This document shows positions 19,531 through 30,877 of a stretch of 64,000 nucleotides of DNA, piece by piece. Under the pieces are notes generated by a model. It saw only the letters and a program-made list of their open reading frames with translations. It did no database searches and was not told the origin of the DNA. A program made the position numbers and the translations under genes. How positions within the stretch are numbered: the first letter of the stretch is position 1; each line of letters begins with the position of its first letter. Source of the DNA: Erigeron canadensis (Eukaryota > Streptophyta > Magnoliopsida > Asterales > Asteraceae); contig NC_057764.1 of assembly GCF_010389155.1 (NCBI RefSeq), positions 9,176,001-9,240,000 of the forward strand, written 5' to 3'.

Positions 19531-20889
19531 TTTACATTTCTTGTTAGTATGTAAAAACAATATTAAGCTTACGGACCGTAACACAAACTATAAGTACAAG
19601 ACTGATGTGCAAAATCAATTGTTATATTTATAAACAAGATATACCGATCTTACTAACTAATGCATACTCTCAGCAATAAACCCGTTCGTGTATAATATAG
19701 TTAAAAGGTAACACCAGGTCAAACACATGGACTATTTATTAGAAACTAAAGAGTTTAATGAAGTTTAAAAGATTTAAATTTAAGTACTCTCGTCACCTTG
19801 GTTTTGAAAAGCAGTTAGGAGAAAAGTAGTTAGTAATTCCGTAGATTTAATTTGAAAAGAGATTTTTTTAATCAAGATTATTTAAAAGATCATCTATCTC
19901 AAATCTATGACACTAGAAATTCAGGTTGCAATTAATTGAACAACCAATTCAAATATGTTGATTAATTACCGAGAACTTAGCAAAGACTCAACCCGTACCC
20001 GTCAAGTTCGTTTTTTTATTCAATCCCCTTAATTAACTAGTTCCATTACTAAGACCGGTACCCCAAGTCGTCTTTTATAACTTTCCTAGTTAACTAAGTG
20101 TTTTGGTTAATTAGATAACAAATGTGTGTATGATGATGGGTAAAGAAATTTTTTTTGTTGTTGCAAGTGGGTATGAAGATCAGAGAAGACAACAAGTAGA
20201 AAGAGATAAAATACCTTTTATGCTCTAACATTATTCCTTACTTTTATAACTTATTTACTTTAAAACTCCTCAAGTTTTATTTATTACAAATAGATTAATT
20301 ATTCTTATAACTTATTTCCTTTTTAATAATATAACTATGTTTAAGTTAAATTATCATGTTGTTTTTTTAGAAAAACGTTCACTAAATAACTTAAATTGTA
20401 GTTTTTTTTTTTTTGTTTTTTTAGTTTATTATGTTATGTAATAGGTTAGTATTTTTATTTTATTTAGTTTGTTTAATTCATTTTAAATTTAATATAAGTT
20501 TTTTTGAAGCTTATATTATATGAATAAACATATATATTTATAGATTTAAAAATATAACAAAAATAATGTACAAATAATTAATAAAAAAACAAGTCAAAAG
20601 AAGAAAAAAAAATAGAAATGTGGGTTTTTCTAGAACCCCTTACTCCAAGGTTTCGAAGGGTGTGAGGTGGCATCCCACATGGCACAAAAAGTGCAAGGGG
20701 AAAGGGTCGTGAGAACCCCTTGCTCCTAGTGGTTTAATTCCACCTAGAGCACCTCTCGCACCACCTCCTACCAACCTCCAACTCATGTATGAATAATGAT
20801 ATTTACTCCTCAAAAGCTCCTCTTCAATATTAATATAATAACTATATGAATTATTCATTTGCAAATCAAAGTTTAGGTGCATATGAGGG
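19531..20889. other. AT-rich intergenic region
   Basis: No gene seen. 20631-20760 has two similar AGAACCCCTT(A/G)CTCC words 81 bases apart and CA/TG-rich inverted words. This looks like a decayed DNA-transposon remnant, but its ends are not clear. Confidence 0.4.
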
Positions 20890-21047
20890 ATGCATTTGTG
20901 GCCATTGGATCAAGAAGATCTATGGCCCAGATTTAATGCTTGTATTCTTAAGAAATTATATACGGGAGGGCTTTTGGTCATTTTGTTAAAAACTCAGCCA
21001 CACGCTCTCTTCCAGATCTCTCATTCCCACCTTTTCATTTTCCAGTC

Positions 21048-21054
21048 TCACACA

Positions 21055-21091
<37 letters not shown>
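21048..21091. repeat. (CA)n microsatellite
   Basis: About 20 CA units with one CGCG interruption, followed by a CT-rich stretch. The surrounding 20890-21310 resembles a plant promoter or 5' UTR in base composition, but no gene follows. Confidence 0.9.
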
Positions 21092-21093
<2 letters not shown>

Positions 21094-21249
21094 TCTCTCT
21101 TTCTCTCTTATCTCCAGCGAAGGCCACCGCCTCCGATCACACCGCCATCTCTGAAAACCTCCAAACGTGGAACTTGTACTGACGGAACACATGTACACGC
21201 TTTCCCTCCATCCTCTCTCTCTCTGATTTTAACCTTAATTTTCTCTTTT

Positions 21250-21305
21250 TTGTATCTGCATCTGTATCTATATACGTGTATCTGTATCTGTATCTACATA
21301 TATGT
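21250..21305. repeat. TATCTG-type hexamer repeat
   Basis: Imperfect GTATCTGTATCTG repeats grading into TATATA. Non-coding. Confidence 0.6.
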
Positions 21306-22085
21306 AGCTTAATAGTTTGTGTAGCTCTAATTGAAAGCTCATGTATTTCAATTGTTTAGTTATAGTGATTCTGTTAGCTCATTTTTATTTTCGCTAATTA
21401 AGTGTTAGTTCGAATTCCAAATTATAGATAGAACCCTAATTTGTTACTTCATCATTATAGGTTTGTAGTCTCTGATTTGATTTCATTCCAGTGAGATTAT
21501 GATTATAAAACCCTTTCTTAGGTGGATTTAGTTGAGCCACAATTATAATTGTGCATGTTTAGAATGTATAGACTTAGAATTTATGACGTATATGTAACTT
21601 TGTGCATGTAAACTAACGACAAACTGCAGAATTTTCAGAACTTTGATAAAATTTATGTGACTTTCATTTGAAATTGTCTTTTCAGTATCTCTTTAGTTAA
21701 AAATTTCAATATAACTATATTATGTAATTATGATATCCGTTTTTGTGCGTGTGTTATGATTATAGATCGGAGAAATTTCATAATTTTGAATTAGCTTTAT
21801 GTGAGTTTCAGTCGAAACCATTGCTTTAGTATATGTTGATACACAAATGTGTTGTAATTACAAGTATCTCTTTATGACAATCTAATCTACTGTTTCATTT
21901 GCCTTACAAAAGGACATTTCTATTGATAATTTTCATGATGCATTTTGAGAGGCATGACTCAATCTCATGTGGTGAAAACTTCATTCGAATGTGATCATTT
22001 GTATCATAAATGATTAATTCTAATGCAACAGAGAAGTGACATAGTATACTAAGTATTTATGTTTCTTTGATGCAAAAAAGCATAG
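21306..22085. other. Non-coding sequence before the transporter exon
   Basis: AT-rich, no exon seen. It ends in AAAAAAGCATAG, which could be the acceptor of the exon starting at 22086, so at least part may be intron. Confidence 0.4.
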
Positions 22086-23385
22086 GCATTGGAGTCGTAC
22101 CCGGCCGAGCTCTCTGTGACAACCGTCATCTGAGCGTATTTTCCCGATGTACTTTTCTGACCGTCTTTAGTTCTTTCAGTTCATGTACGCGACTTTATAA
22201 CTAGAATATGTATTTTTAGGGCGTGAAAGTCATTAGTCTGTAAGGCATTATTAACGGAATAAGTGGACTTATGTTTCTATTGAAACTTTACGAGCATTTA
22301 GACTTTAGAAAAATTGTGCGTGGACTCAAGAACATGAGAAATACTAGTTGTCTCGTAGAAATGCCAAAATAAATCAAATACTTTATATTAAATCAATTAA
22401 AGATTTAATAAACAAATATGGTCATGTTTATATCCGTTGGAAAGCTATTAAAAAGTTACATTCAAATATGTCGACGAAATAATTTAACGAGCCTCGGGTT
22501 TTGTAAAATGGTCGAGTCAAACGATTTTTGTGAGGGTCAATGGTGGTCAAGTTCGGTCAACCCTAGTGAAATGGAAGAACAAAACTCTAACTTAACCCTA
22601 ATTAACTCATTTCTTCCTCCCACATTCACACACACTCCTCCCCTCTCTTCTTTTTCTCTCTAGCCGCCCCTCCCCTACTCCCTCTCTAAAATCCGACCAA
22701 CTACCACCACAAACCACCATGAACCACTACGGATTTCATCATCAATCTTCGTATTCTTCATCTTTTTCTTAGTTTTGGTAAGATTTGGTTATCTAAATGG
22801 TTTTTGTTCACCAAATCACGAATTTTCTACTTATTTAATTTTGTTTTCGGCCAAATATATGTATGTATATATAATGATCCGCGATTTTTAAAATAACATA
22901 TAAATTTTCGGTTATATATATGTGTATATATCTATAGATCCGTTTTCCTTGACAAAAATATATATATTTTTCGGTTTTGAGTATGAATGGGTGTATATAT
23001 ATGCGAAATCCATCTAGATCCGGAAACTAAAATCGAAATCTTGTTAGATCTGAAAAGTAATCACTTATATATATGTATATTTCAGTGATGTTTTTGTATA
23101 AATATATGAAGATCCGAAAACTTTGACCCGAAAACTCTTGAAGTTCGAAAAGTATGAACCGAAATCCTCCAAATCCATAGACTATGGATCCAAAATCTTC
23201 GTATTGATGGTTGGTTCTTGTTCTTGTACATATAGATCCGATAATATATGTTTTGTTTTGGTTGATTTTGATTAGATCTAGCTTGGGTTATAAAAGTAAT
23301 TTGGATTGTGTATCATGTTTCGATCTAGACTTGTTCTTGATATTTGGTTCGGTCAACTGTCGGTCAACGCCAGTCAACTATGGTC

Positions 23386-23475
23386 AAAGGGGCAGATTTG
23401 TATTTTTGGATCTTATTTGGACTTTTAGACAAAGGGGCAGATTTGTATTTTTGGATCTTATTTGGACTTTTAGAG
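23386..23475. repeat. 45-bp tandem duplication in solo LTR 1
   Basis: The block starting AAAGGGGCAGATTTG at 23386 is repeated at 23431 with no visible difference. Confidence 0.85.
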
Positions 23476-24549
23476 TCAAAATTAATTTAGGGTTTGATTC
23501 AATTTGGACTTTGTAGTCAAAATTAATTAAGGATTTTGGAAAAGTCAAAATTAAGGTTTTCTAGTAAAAATTGAATTTTTGTCAAAGTCAAAATTGGGAC
23601 TTTCTTGGTCAAAATCAGATTTGGATTTTTGTCAATTAGAGTCATGTTATAATCCATTTAAAGTTGTCGAAATATTAATAATATGGGCATATGACTAAAT
23701 ATAACAATATGTTTATATATATATAAACTTGGTAAAGACTATATAAGTTATACGACATTCCGAACTTAATATATATTTTATAATGACGTTTCATGCGAAG
23801 ACTTGAAGGGATATAAACAATAAAATGTGACATCGGAGTTAATATGAACATTAGACCTAAGTATATAGATATATATATACGGATTAATTAAAATGGACAA
23901 TATATATATATATAAGGACTAATTTAGTAAGAACATATATATATATACAAGGACTACTTTAATAAGAACATATATATATATATACATAATAAAAAGATCA
24001 ATGGACTCGAAAAGACCAAATAAATTATACATTGGTATAATAGTAATCGATGACATTGATATTAAAATATGATTTTATTAAAAGAAGTATTTCTTTTGGA
24101 CAATTTATAAGAACAAATGAGACTATTATTAAATATTATGACGTTGACGAGATATAATGGCATTTCTTAAGACACTAGTATAGGACATGGACTTGTGCAA
24201 ATAAGTAAGTACTTACTGGGTGACTTGTGGACAATGTAGGACTTTTGGACAGATAGTGAGCTTATTTCAGGTGTATCTGACTGTTTGTGTTCTTGTTCAG
24301 TGATCTAGGGTACTTATACTTGTGCTCCTTTCAGGTGAGTTTCGTAGCCCCTCTTTTTACAAGTTTTGGGGTGGAAAGCATACTTATATTTTTTTTTTTT
24401 TAAAACAATTTGTCGATTTCTGTTTATGTTCAATATTGAGTATGTGCGTATAGAGCTACTGATGCCATTTTACGTGATTCTGTCTCGTTGTATGTGTGTG
24501 GTTATGTGTTTGTTGTTGTGCTTTATGACGTGCTTTTTGTGTGTATTGG

Positions 24550-24705
24550 AGACTTGAGACTTTGGACTAAGGCAGGTACCGTAAGGGTGGACATTGAAAT
24601 AATGAGACTTTGAGGTCTTTGAGACTTGTGACATTGAGACATTGAGGTCCTTGGGACTCGTGACTTTGAGACTTTGATTTGAGACTTGAGTACTTGACTT
24701 ATATG
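24550..24705. repeat. GAGACTTTGAGG-type repeat run in solo LTR 1
   Basis: Irregular copies of GAGACTT(G/T)GAG and GTGACATTGAG in a row; likely slippage-derived. Confidence 0.55.
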
Positions 24706-25232
24706 GCGTAACTCTGCTCATTATATATTGAACGAATACTTATTTTTACTTAAAAGAATCGACAAATGACTTATTTCATCGACTAGACTTTTTGCAAAAC
24801 CTACAAACTCACCAACCTTTGTGTTGACACGTTTTAGTATACTTTTCAGGTACTCAGGCTTATCAGGGATAAAGACTACGATGCTAGGACTGGACTTCGA
24901 AGATTTAGACTCCATTGCTTATTGTTAGACTTTAAGGCTACATGCCTTGGACTATACCATTTATGGACTTATTCTTTTAAGCTGTCCTAGCATCATTATG
25001 ACTTTGAACTCATGTTTCGGGAATATATTAATATCTATGTAATTCCATGTCGTGCTATACTTTTCATGACACCTCATGTTTCCGCCAACGGTGGGGTGTT
25101 ACACTCTCCCTCGCAACGCTACCGTGCATGATGGGCTCTTTGAAGGGGTCAGTCCTTGCCTTTGTGGGGGAGAAAGCCAATGCAATGATCTGGTCACTTA
25201 ATTGAGATGTCAATTATTTGCAGCACTTCATA

Positions 25233-25813
25233 GCATAAGGAAATTAAACCTTATAATCATCAAAGTAGTTGCACAATATACATTCAATTAGTCGTTATCG
25301 AAAGTTAAATCTCAAATTTTAGCCCATCGGTACTAAATGTCCCCCATATTATCCCATGGCCTACCAGTACCCCATATCGCCCCACTAAACAATAGTTTTG
25401 GGTTTCAATGTCATCAAGATAATGTATCGCAAAATGTCTGATGTTCACGACACTAATGCATAAAAGGATTTTCTTAGCATATGGTAGTTAAGTTGTAACT
25501 ATTTTGACAAAGACAAAGAATTTGTTGGCTTTGTATGGATGTAGGGAATAGTTATTTATGTATGTGTATGTTACGTTTCAGGACCAGTAATGCAAGATAA
25601 GGGATCAGTTCTGTGAGTCCCAAATTAAGATAGATGACAAGTAAACCCGACTGGGAAGCAACTCTAACCTAGAATATGACCAGTTAAGAGTGCGATCCAG
25701 ATATGGATATTAACAAAAAGGTAAATAACTGAAAGTAAATTGCGAGAAACGAAAAGTGCTGAAACTATATAAAGTATTTATATAATCAAGTATGTGACAT
25801 TCAGACACAATGT
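25233..25813. other. Spacer between the exon relic and solo LTR 2
   Basis: No coding sequence recognised. The last bases AATGT (25809-25813) are the left target duplication of solo LTR 2. Confidence 0.5.
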
Positions 25814-28578
25814 TGTAACATCCCAAAACTTTTTGACATTGACTGTTAATTTGTCGTCAATGACCGTTACTTAATATGTGTTTTATATGTGTTTATGTGA
25901 TTAAATGATTAACATCAGATATGTGCTAAAGTGATTAAAAGTTATAAAAATAAAGTTGATAATGATTAATAAAGTCATTTAGTATTCTCGATAGGATTTA
26001 TGTGTCGTTAAGTGTTCCTGTATGCGTTAAATGAGTAGTTAAGTAACAAAACGAGTTATAAGGAAGTGCGAGGGCCTAGATGCAAAGTTAATAAAATTGT
26101 TCCAGCAGATATAGGGTGTATATCACGTCCTTAAGGTGATAAAATTAGATCAAAAACCCTATTAAGCTTTCACACACAAAACCGTAGGTCTTTCCTTCAA
26201 GTTTAGAGCAATTTTGGGGTGATTCGGAGGTGGTTTCTTCTAGTTTTGGATCTATTTATCATCCCTACAGGTATAACATCATTCTTTGATTGTTAATTAA
26301 GTTCTTTAGTAAGATTTTGTCCAATCAATTCAGATCATGAGGGTTGGGTATGAAGAATTTCAATTTATTATCGTTTATTAGGTTTTCGATAATCAGCCGG
26401 TAATAGATTTGATGCAATTGATTTCCGGATCCTTTGATGATATCAATTGGTCATTGGAAACATGATTTTTAAGGTTTCAAGTCATCGGGTAGTGTTTGGC
26501 TTTGATTCCGGTCGAATTGGTGCGAATAACATGCAAAAACTGATCTGCGATCTGATCTCGTCGAGGGGCAAAGGGACCCTTGTCGAGATTAAAAGTCAGT
26601 AAGATCGGAGGGATGGATGATCTCGTCGAGATCAAAAGTACCCTTGTCGAGATCATTGTACATTCTCAAAACATATCTATTTTGAAATGAGCATAACTTT
26701 CAAACGTAACTTCGTTTTTGACAAGTAAGCTATCCATTAAATCGTGGAAGAGTGTACTTTCTGATAGTGAAGTCCTTTAAGCATGAGTCAAAATTTAAAA
26801 TAATGAACAATGGTCATGTTCTGTCGAGTTTTGTGAACTCTAACGTATTGAGTGAGTCTTCGTTGAATCAAACGTTAATATGGGTCATGTTTGAAGGTGC
26901 ATAAGATTACCAGAAGTAAATGCGTGTTTGTTTAGTTTGTTAATACTCTTTTAATGGTTATAGGTAGTCGGGAATACTTGCAAAGCTTGGTAACTTAAGT
27001 TATCATTTGGTGTGCTCTTCTTTGAGGTAAGATACATGACTTTTCTCACGCTGGAGGCACGACAAAAGTAGTTTTCTATAACTAACCTCTTAATCGGATT
27101 ATCTTATATGTGTTGGGTTTTCCGGGTTATGCGGGAGGTTATATGGGAATGTATGTATGTCGAAATGATCTATGTTGCTATGTTGATGTTTAAAGTAAAA
27201 GTAGTCATGTGCATAAGTAGTGTGATGATTTTAACGATGTTGCTATGAAATGATTATAATATATATATATATATTGTATATAATGTTGATGTTATGCCTT
27301 AATGTTGTTATGTGAAGAATTATATGTGGCACTTACGTATGAAATCTCTAGTTCACTAGATACACGAAGGAATGTTATAAGTTGTGCATGTTAGAAAGAA
27401 TAAACGTTGAAGTGGATGTGAAACTAATTAGGTAATAAATATACCTAAAGTTAAAATAAAATAGAGATGTTGATAAATGATTAGTTTAGGTGAAAGTGTA
27501 ATCTAAGCTAATAAAGATAAGAATTCTCGAGCATAATTTGTGTTAAGCTTAACCAGTGCTAGTTGAAAAGCTAGTGCGTATGTGGTCACTTGATTGGCTC
27601 CTTGAGGCATAGTTATGTTGACCTAGTATTTCCGGATGGAGTGACTAACCATCAAGATGGGATACTATAATTGGTCGCTTGAGTAATTTCTTGCGGCATA
27701 GTTACGTTGATCTAGTATTTCTGGGTGTAGTGACTAACCATCAATGTTAAAAGTATAACAGAATGCTTAAAGTTGAATAAAGTTGATTAAAAATGATTAA
27801 AGATGATAAAGTGGATTAAGTTGATTAAAGATGGTAAGGTTCATGAAAGTTGACTAAGTTGCTAAAGATGATTAAGTTGAATATGTTGATATGTATGATG
27901 TATTGTTGATAGGCGCAATTAGGAGTTTACACTCTATATGTGCTAATATATATACGTGTGACATGTTTATGTATGTTATGATGTGAGATGTTGATTAAGT
28001 TGTAAATGTAAGTTGATATGATATGAGATGTTGTATAAGTTATAGGTATATGTTTATATGATATGAATTGTGTTGGAATGTGGGAATAGGTAAAGGTGGG
28101 ATTGTCTTATGATGTTTGTGGATATTATGTGATGTGACCATGATTTAATAAGTATAATATGAAGAAGTTTTGAGAAAGTAAAATGAAAAACGTTCTATTA
28201 GAATGTGTGTATCTGACTTAACTAATTTATTAGCTAATACTTGCTTTTATGAAAATGTTGTGTCTTTCAGGATAAGCAGGATGGGTAGATGCAATAAAGA
28301 AGACCAACATAGATTGTTGAATGCTTAGACTTCCCTTAGTCTATGTTTCAGCTACTTTATTTACATTTGATACTTGTAGTGATGAATGACATTTATGTTG
28401 GTGCCATTACTTGGATTTCATTGATATCATTTTGATGATGCATTTGGTAACACCATTTATTGAAGTACCAACCATTTTGGTTGGGGCAGTTTTTAAGTAA
28501 TTTCTATTTCCGCTACGTTTTAAACGCCGTTTGGCAAAAGTTTTTAAAATCTGGGTTTTTAAAATAACGGGTGTTACA
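25814..28578. mobile_element. Solo LTR 2 (about 2.8 kb)
   Basis: Begins TGTAACATCCC and ends GGGTGTTACA, with a target duplication AATGT (25809-25813, 28579-28583). There are no internal domains or primer site. The end word GGGTGTTACA is shared with solo LTR 1, so both probably belong to related gypsy lineages. The interior holds a pair of GATCTCGTCGAG...CTTGTCGAGAT units (26554-26657). Confidence 0.85.
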
Positions 28579-28580
28579 AA

Positions 28581-29288
28581 TGTGCTTTTCAATGTATTTG
28601 ATTTATTGATATAAACAAATATAAAGGTTGTTGTGGAACAAAGATAATCACAAAGGTGAAAATATCTAAACAACCTTAAAATATAAGTGAGCTAAATAAC
28701 TTGGAAATACTCGTAAGAATTACTTAGAGTATATCTCACAAGTTGCAATGTCAAAAGTTCCAATAACTTGCAATTTGTAAGAAGCCTTGTATTTATAGCC
28801 AAAGTCCATGCTGATGTGGACTTGGCCGTACAATACTAGGATGGGACACATTTTAAGGAATTCAAATTGATTCCTTAAAAGTATGTGTTAAGGTTAAGTG
28901 TGAAAGTCATTTGATGTGATGTTTCACACTTTATTCCCAACCTTTTACTCAGTCTATCACTTTACCATGTGTTATGTTATTAATTGGGTAAAGAAAGATA
29001 AAGTAAAAAAAGCTTCCTCGTAATCAATGTAAATGTGTTGTAAATACTTTTATACTGAGATGCTCCAGTCTTCGATCAGATAGAATCTTCTCTGGGCTCT
29101 TCTTCTGAGATGATTCTTTGTCTTCAGTCTTCGACTTCCGAATGAATGCACTCAGTTTGGGTTGATCTTGAACTAAAGTGAAGCTTTAGGGAACTTATTC
29201 TGAATGACTTCAGAATTCTGTACAAGTATCTTCACTGAACTTCAACTATTTCTAAACAAATCATATTTGGTCGATTTTCGACCCAACA
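28581..29288 (-). repeat. 3' LTR of element B (copia, minus strand)
   Basis: On the minus strand it begins TGTTGGGTCGAAAATCGACC, preceded by a purine tract (29289-29305), so it is a 3' LTR. It is closely related to the LTR at 61267-61962. Both share the hairpin word GGTCGAAAATCGACC at the start, a shared GAGTATTTCC(A/T)AGTT block, and a CGCAACAAC-type block near the end. Solo LTR 2 inserted across its outer edge. Confidence 0.8.
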
Positions 29289-29349
29289 AATTCCCCCTAT
29301 TTGTTCTGAAATAGTGCATGCATTTCAGACTTCTATCTATACATGTTTG
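29289..29349 (-). other. Polypurine tract and internal stub of element B
   Basis: Minus-strand AACAAATAGGGGGAATT directly before the LTR is the plus-strand primer. About 45 more bases match the equivalent region of element F (61200-61265). The match ends exactly where the LTR of element C begins. Confidence 0.75.
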
Positions 29350-29685
29350 TGTTAGAAATCCAAAAATAGTGATAAATTGTAATTTAGATTAGTGGGCTTA
29401 CTTGTAAGTTAAGTCATAGGTAAATGATCACTAAAATTGAGGGGCTAATTGTGATAATTAGCATATGTGAGTATTTAGCCTATAAATACCCCTCACACCT
29501 TAGAGATCATAACCAAAAGAACACCAATAAACCATTGTAACCTACACAAATCTCATTAATTCCAATCAAGCTACTTTCCTTTCACACACACTTTCTTTCT
29601 CATAACAAACACTCACACCAAGAACACACACACTTCCAATCCGCCATTGATGTTGTGAATTCGGTAAAGAAATCATGTTATCACA
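29350..29685 (+). repeat. 5' LTR of element C
   Basis: TGTTAGAAATCC...TTATCACA, 336 bp, with a TATA box TATAAATA at 29481-29488 followed by CCCCTCAC. The LTR at 50677-50943 shares the start (TGTTAGAAAT), the TATAAATACCCCTCA core and the TGTGGTATCAGAGC exit, and is a relative. Confidence 0.8.
29481..29488 (+). promoter_or_regulatory. TATA box of element C
   Basis: TATAAATA, centred in the LTR at a normal distance from the primer site. Confidence 0.6.
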
Positions 29686-29687
29686 TG

Positions 29688-29699
29688 TGGTATCAGAGC
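29688..29699 (+). other. Primer-binding site of element C
   Basis: TGGTATCAGAGC, the exact consensus for priming by initiator tRNA-Met in plant copia elements, two bases after the LTR. Confidence 0.9.
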
Positions 29700-30126
29700 A
29701 AAATATCATTCTGATATCGATCCATAACTGAATTCAATCACAAATTCATCAAAAATCAAAAAATTGTTATTTCTGTTCGTCTAGTTTTCTTCACTGTTCT
29801 TTAATTTTTCACTTTTCAAATCACATAAAATCACAATTATTTGTTCACCAATAGATTCGTGATAGTTAATAATATAATCCTGTCAAGTTTCAAGTTCTAA
29901 TTCGATCTAAATCTCGAGTTTGAATTTTAGCATATTGAGCGCGAATTTTTGGATTCGAATCTGTTGTGTTTTGTGTTAAATTTTGTTCGTAAGATGTGTA
30001 GCTGAAGTGAAAACAAGCAGTTTGCAATTGATTTCAAGTTCTAACTCCTTGTAATTCAAAAGTTATTGAAGCTTTTTGAAGTCGGTAATAGAGTTTGTGT
30101 TTAAAACTATTTTGATGATGAAAAAG

Positions 30127-30820
30127 ATGACCTCAGAACGATTTTGGCAAGGTAGATCTCTTCAAGATCGTCTCAGCCTTTGAAATCTCATTTTTCATTC
30201 AAGTGCTTTGTGGCTTGTAAGACGATCTTCTCTAGATCGTTCTGACAAGTGTGATTGTGTGTGGTGAAGTGTTTGTTGTGGCTAATTAATCCGTAATGAT
30301 TGGTTTGGTCAATTCAAACACTTGGAAAGTGTTTACACTTGAAAGTTTGTGACAGAAGCTAGGACGATCTCAACAAGATCGTCTCCGCTCCTGGAACTTA
30401 GGACGATCCTGTCAAGATCATCTAAGGTCCTTTGAAAGTTAGTGTGTTTTGGTTGAACATTTGAAGTTGTTGTGATTGGGAATCATACACTTCTTGGGTA
30501 ACTGATCTTCTAGATTGGTTTTGCTCAAATTTCTTTCCTTCCATTACATACTGTCACTCTGTCCAATTCTTTCCAAAATACTTAGAAAAATCCTTCAATT
30601 CAAAAATTTCCAAAACGATCTCCCCAAGATCGTTTCATTTCTCAAGTGTCAAAACGATCTTCTTTAATTCACTTCATTTTCTAAACTTCAATCCAAAAAC
30701 AAACTTCAAATTCAGTTTCATTCCTTACTTAGCCAAATTCCACTACATACTCCAAGACGATCTCTTTCAAATCGTCTCACCTTTCCTTCATTCGAAGACG
30801 ATCCTCTCTAGATGTTTTAT
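30127..30820 (+). repeat. Array of short hairpins in the leader of element C
   Basis: About eight copies of a palindrome with half-sites ACGATCT and AGATCGT. Clean units: stems 30222-30228/30234-30240; 30363-30370/30376-30383 (8 bp); 30613-30621/30627-30635 (9 bp); 30755-30761/30771-30777. Degenerate units lie near 30151, 30402, 30651 and 30796. Loops are 5-9 bases and differ in sequence. Spacing is irregular, so this is dispersed amplification rather than a tandem satellite. Confidence 0.8.
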
Positions 30821-30877
30821 TTCCTGTTTTTCTTCAACTCTTAATTCAATTCAATTTTCAAATCAAATCAATTTCAA

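Larger units (their letters stand above)
22115..25103. mobile_element. Solo LTR 1 (about 3.0 kb), inserted in the transporter exon
   Basis: Begins TGTGACAACC and ends GGGTGTTACA, with a 5-bp target duplication CTCTC (22110-22114, 25104-25108). No primer site, coding domain or second LTR lies inside, so it is a solo LTR left by recombination between two LTRs. The size and the ...GTTACA end resemble long LTRs of plant Ty3/gypsy elements; that is inference. It contains a 45-bp tandem duplication and a GAGACTTTGAGG-type repeat run. Confidence 0.85.
22086..25232 (+). pseudogene. WAT1/EamA-type transporter exon, split by a solo LTR
   Basis: Reading 22086-22114 and then 25109 onward (skipping the LTR and one copy of CTCTC) gives one frame with SYPAELSLATL, MMGSLKGSVLA and IWSLN*DV. 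As I know it, the WAT1/MtN21 (UMAMIT) transporter family has a conserved SYPAELSLT...MGT block followed by W.....WD..LL, so this is one transmembrane exon of such a gene. A TGA replaces the expected Trp codon at about 25204-25206, and the stretch after it degenerates. No other exons were found within several kb on either side. The exon may be a relic or a transposed fragment. The AG at 22084-22085 is a plausible acceptor. Confidence 0.7.

Noticed and set aside
20890..21312. 140-codon plus-strand ORF
   Set aside because: Runs through CA and CT microsatellites, with no conserved residues; its composition explains the lack of stops.
30127..30820. Repeat array that might be taken for a CRISPR array
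   Set aside because: Units are short palindromes with varying loops and irregular spacing inside a plant retrotransposon leader; no constant repeat-spacer pattern.
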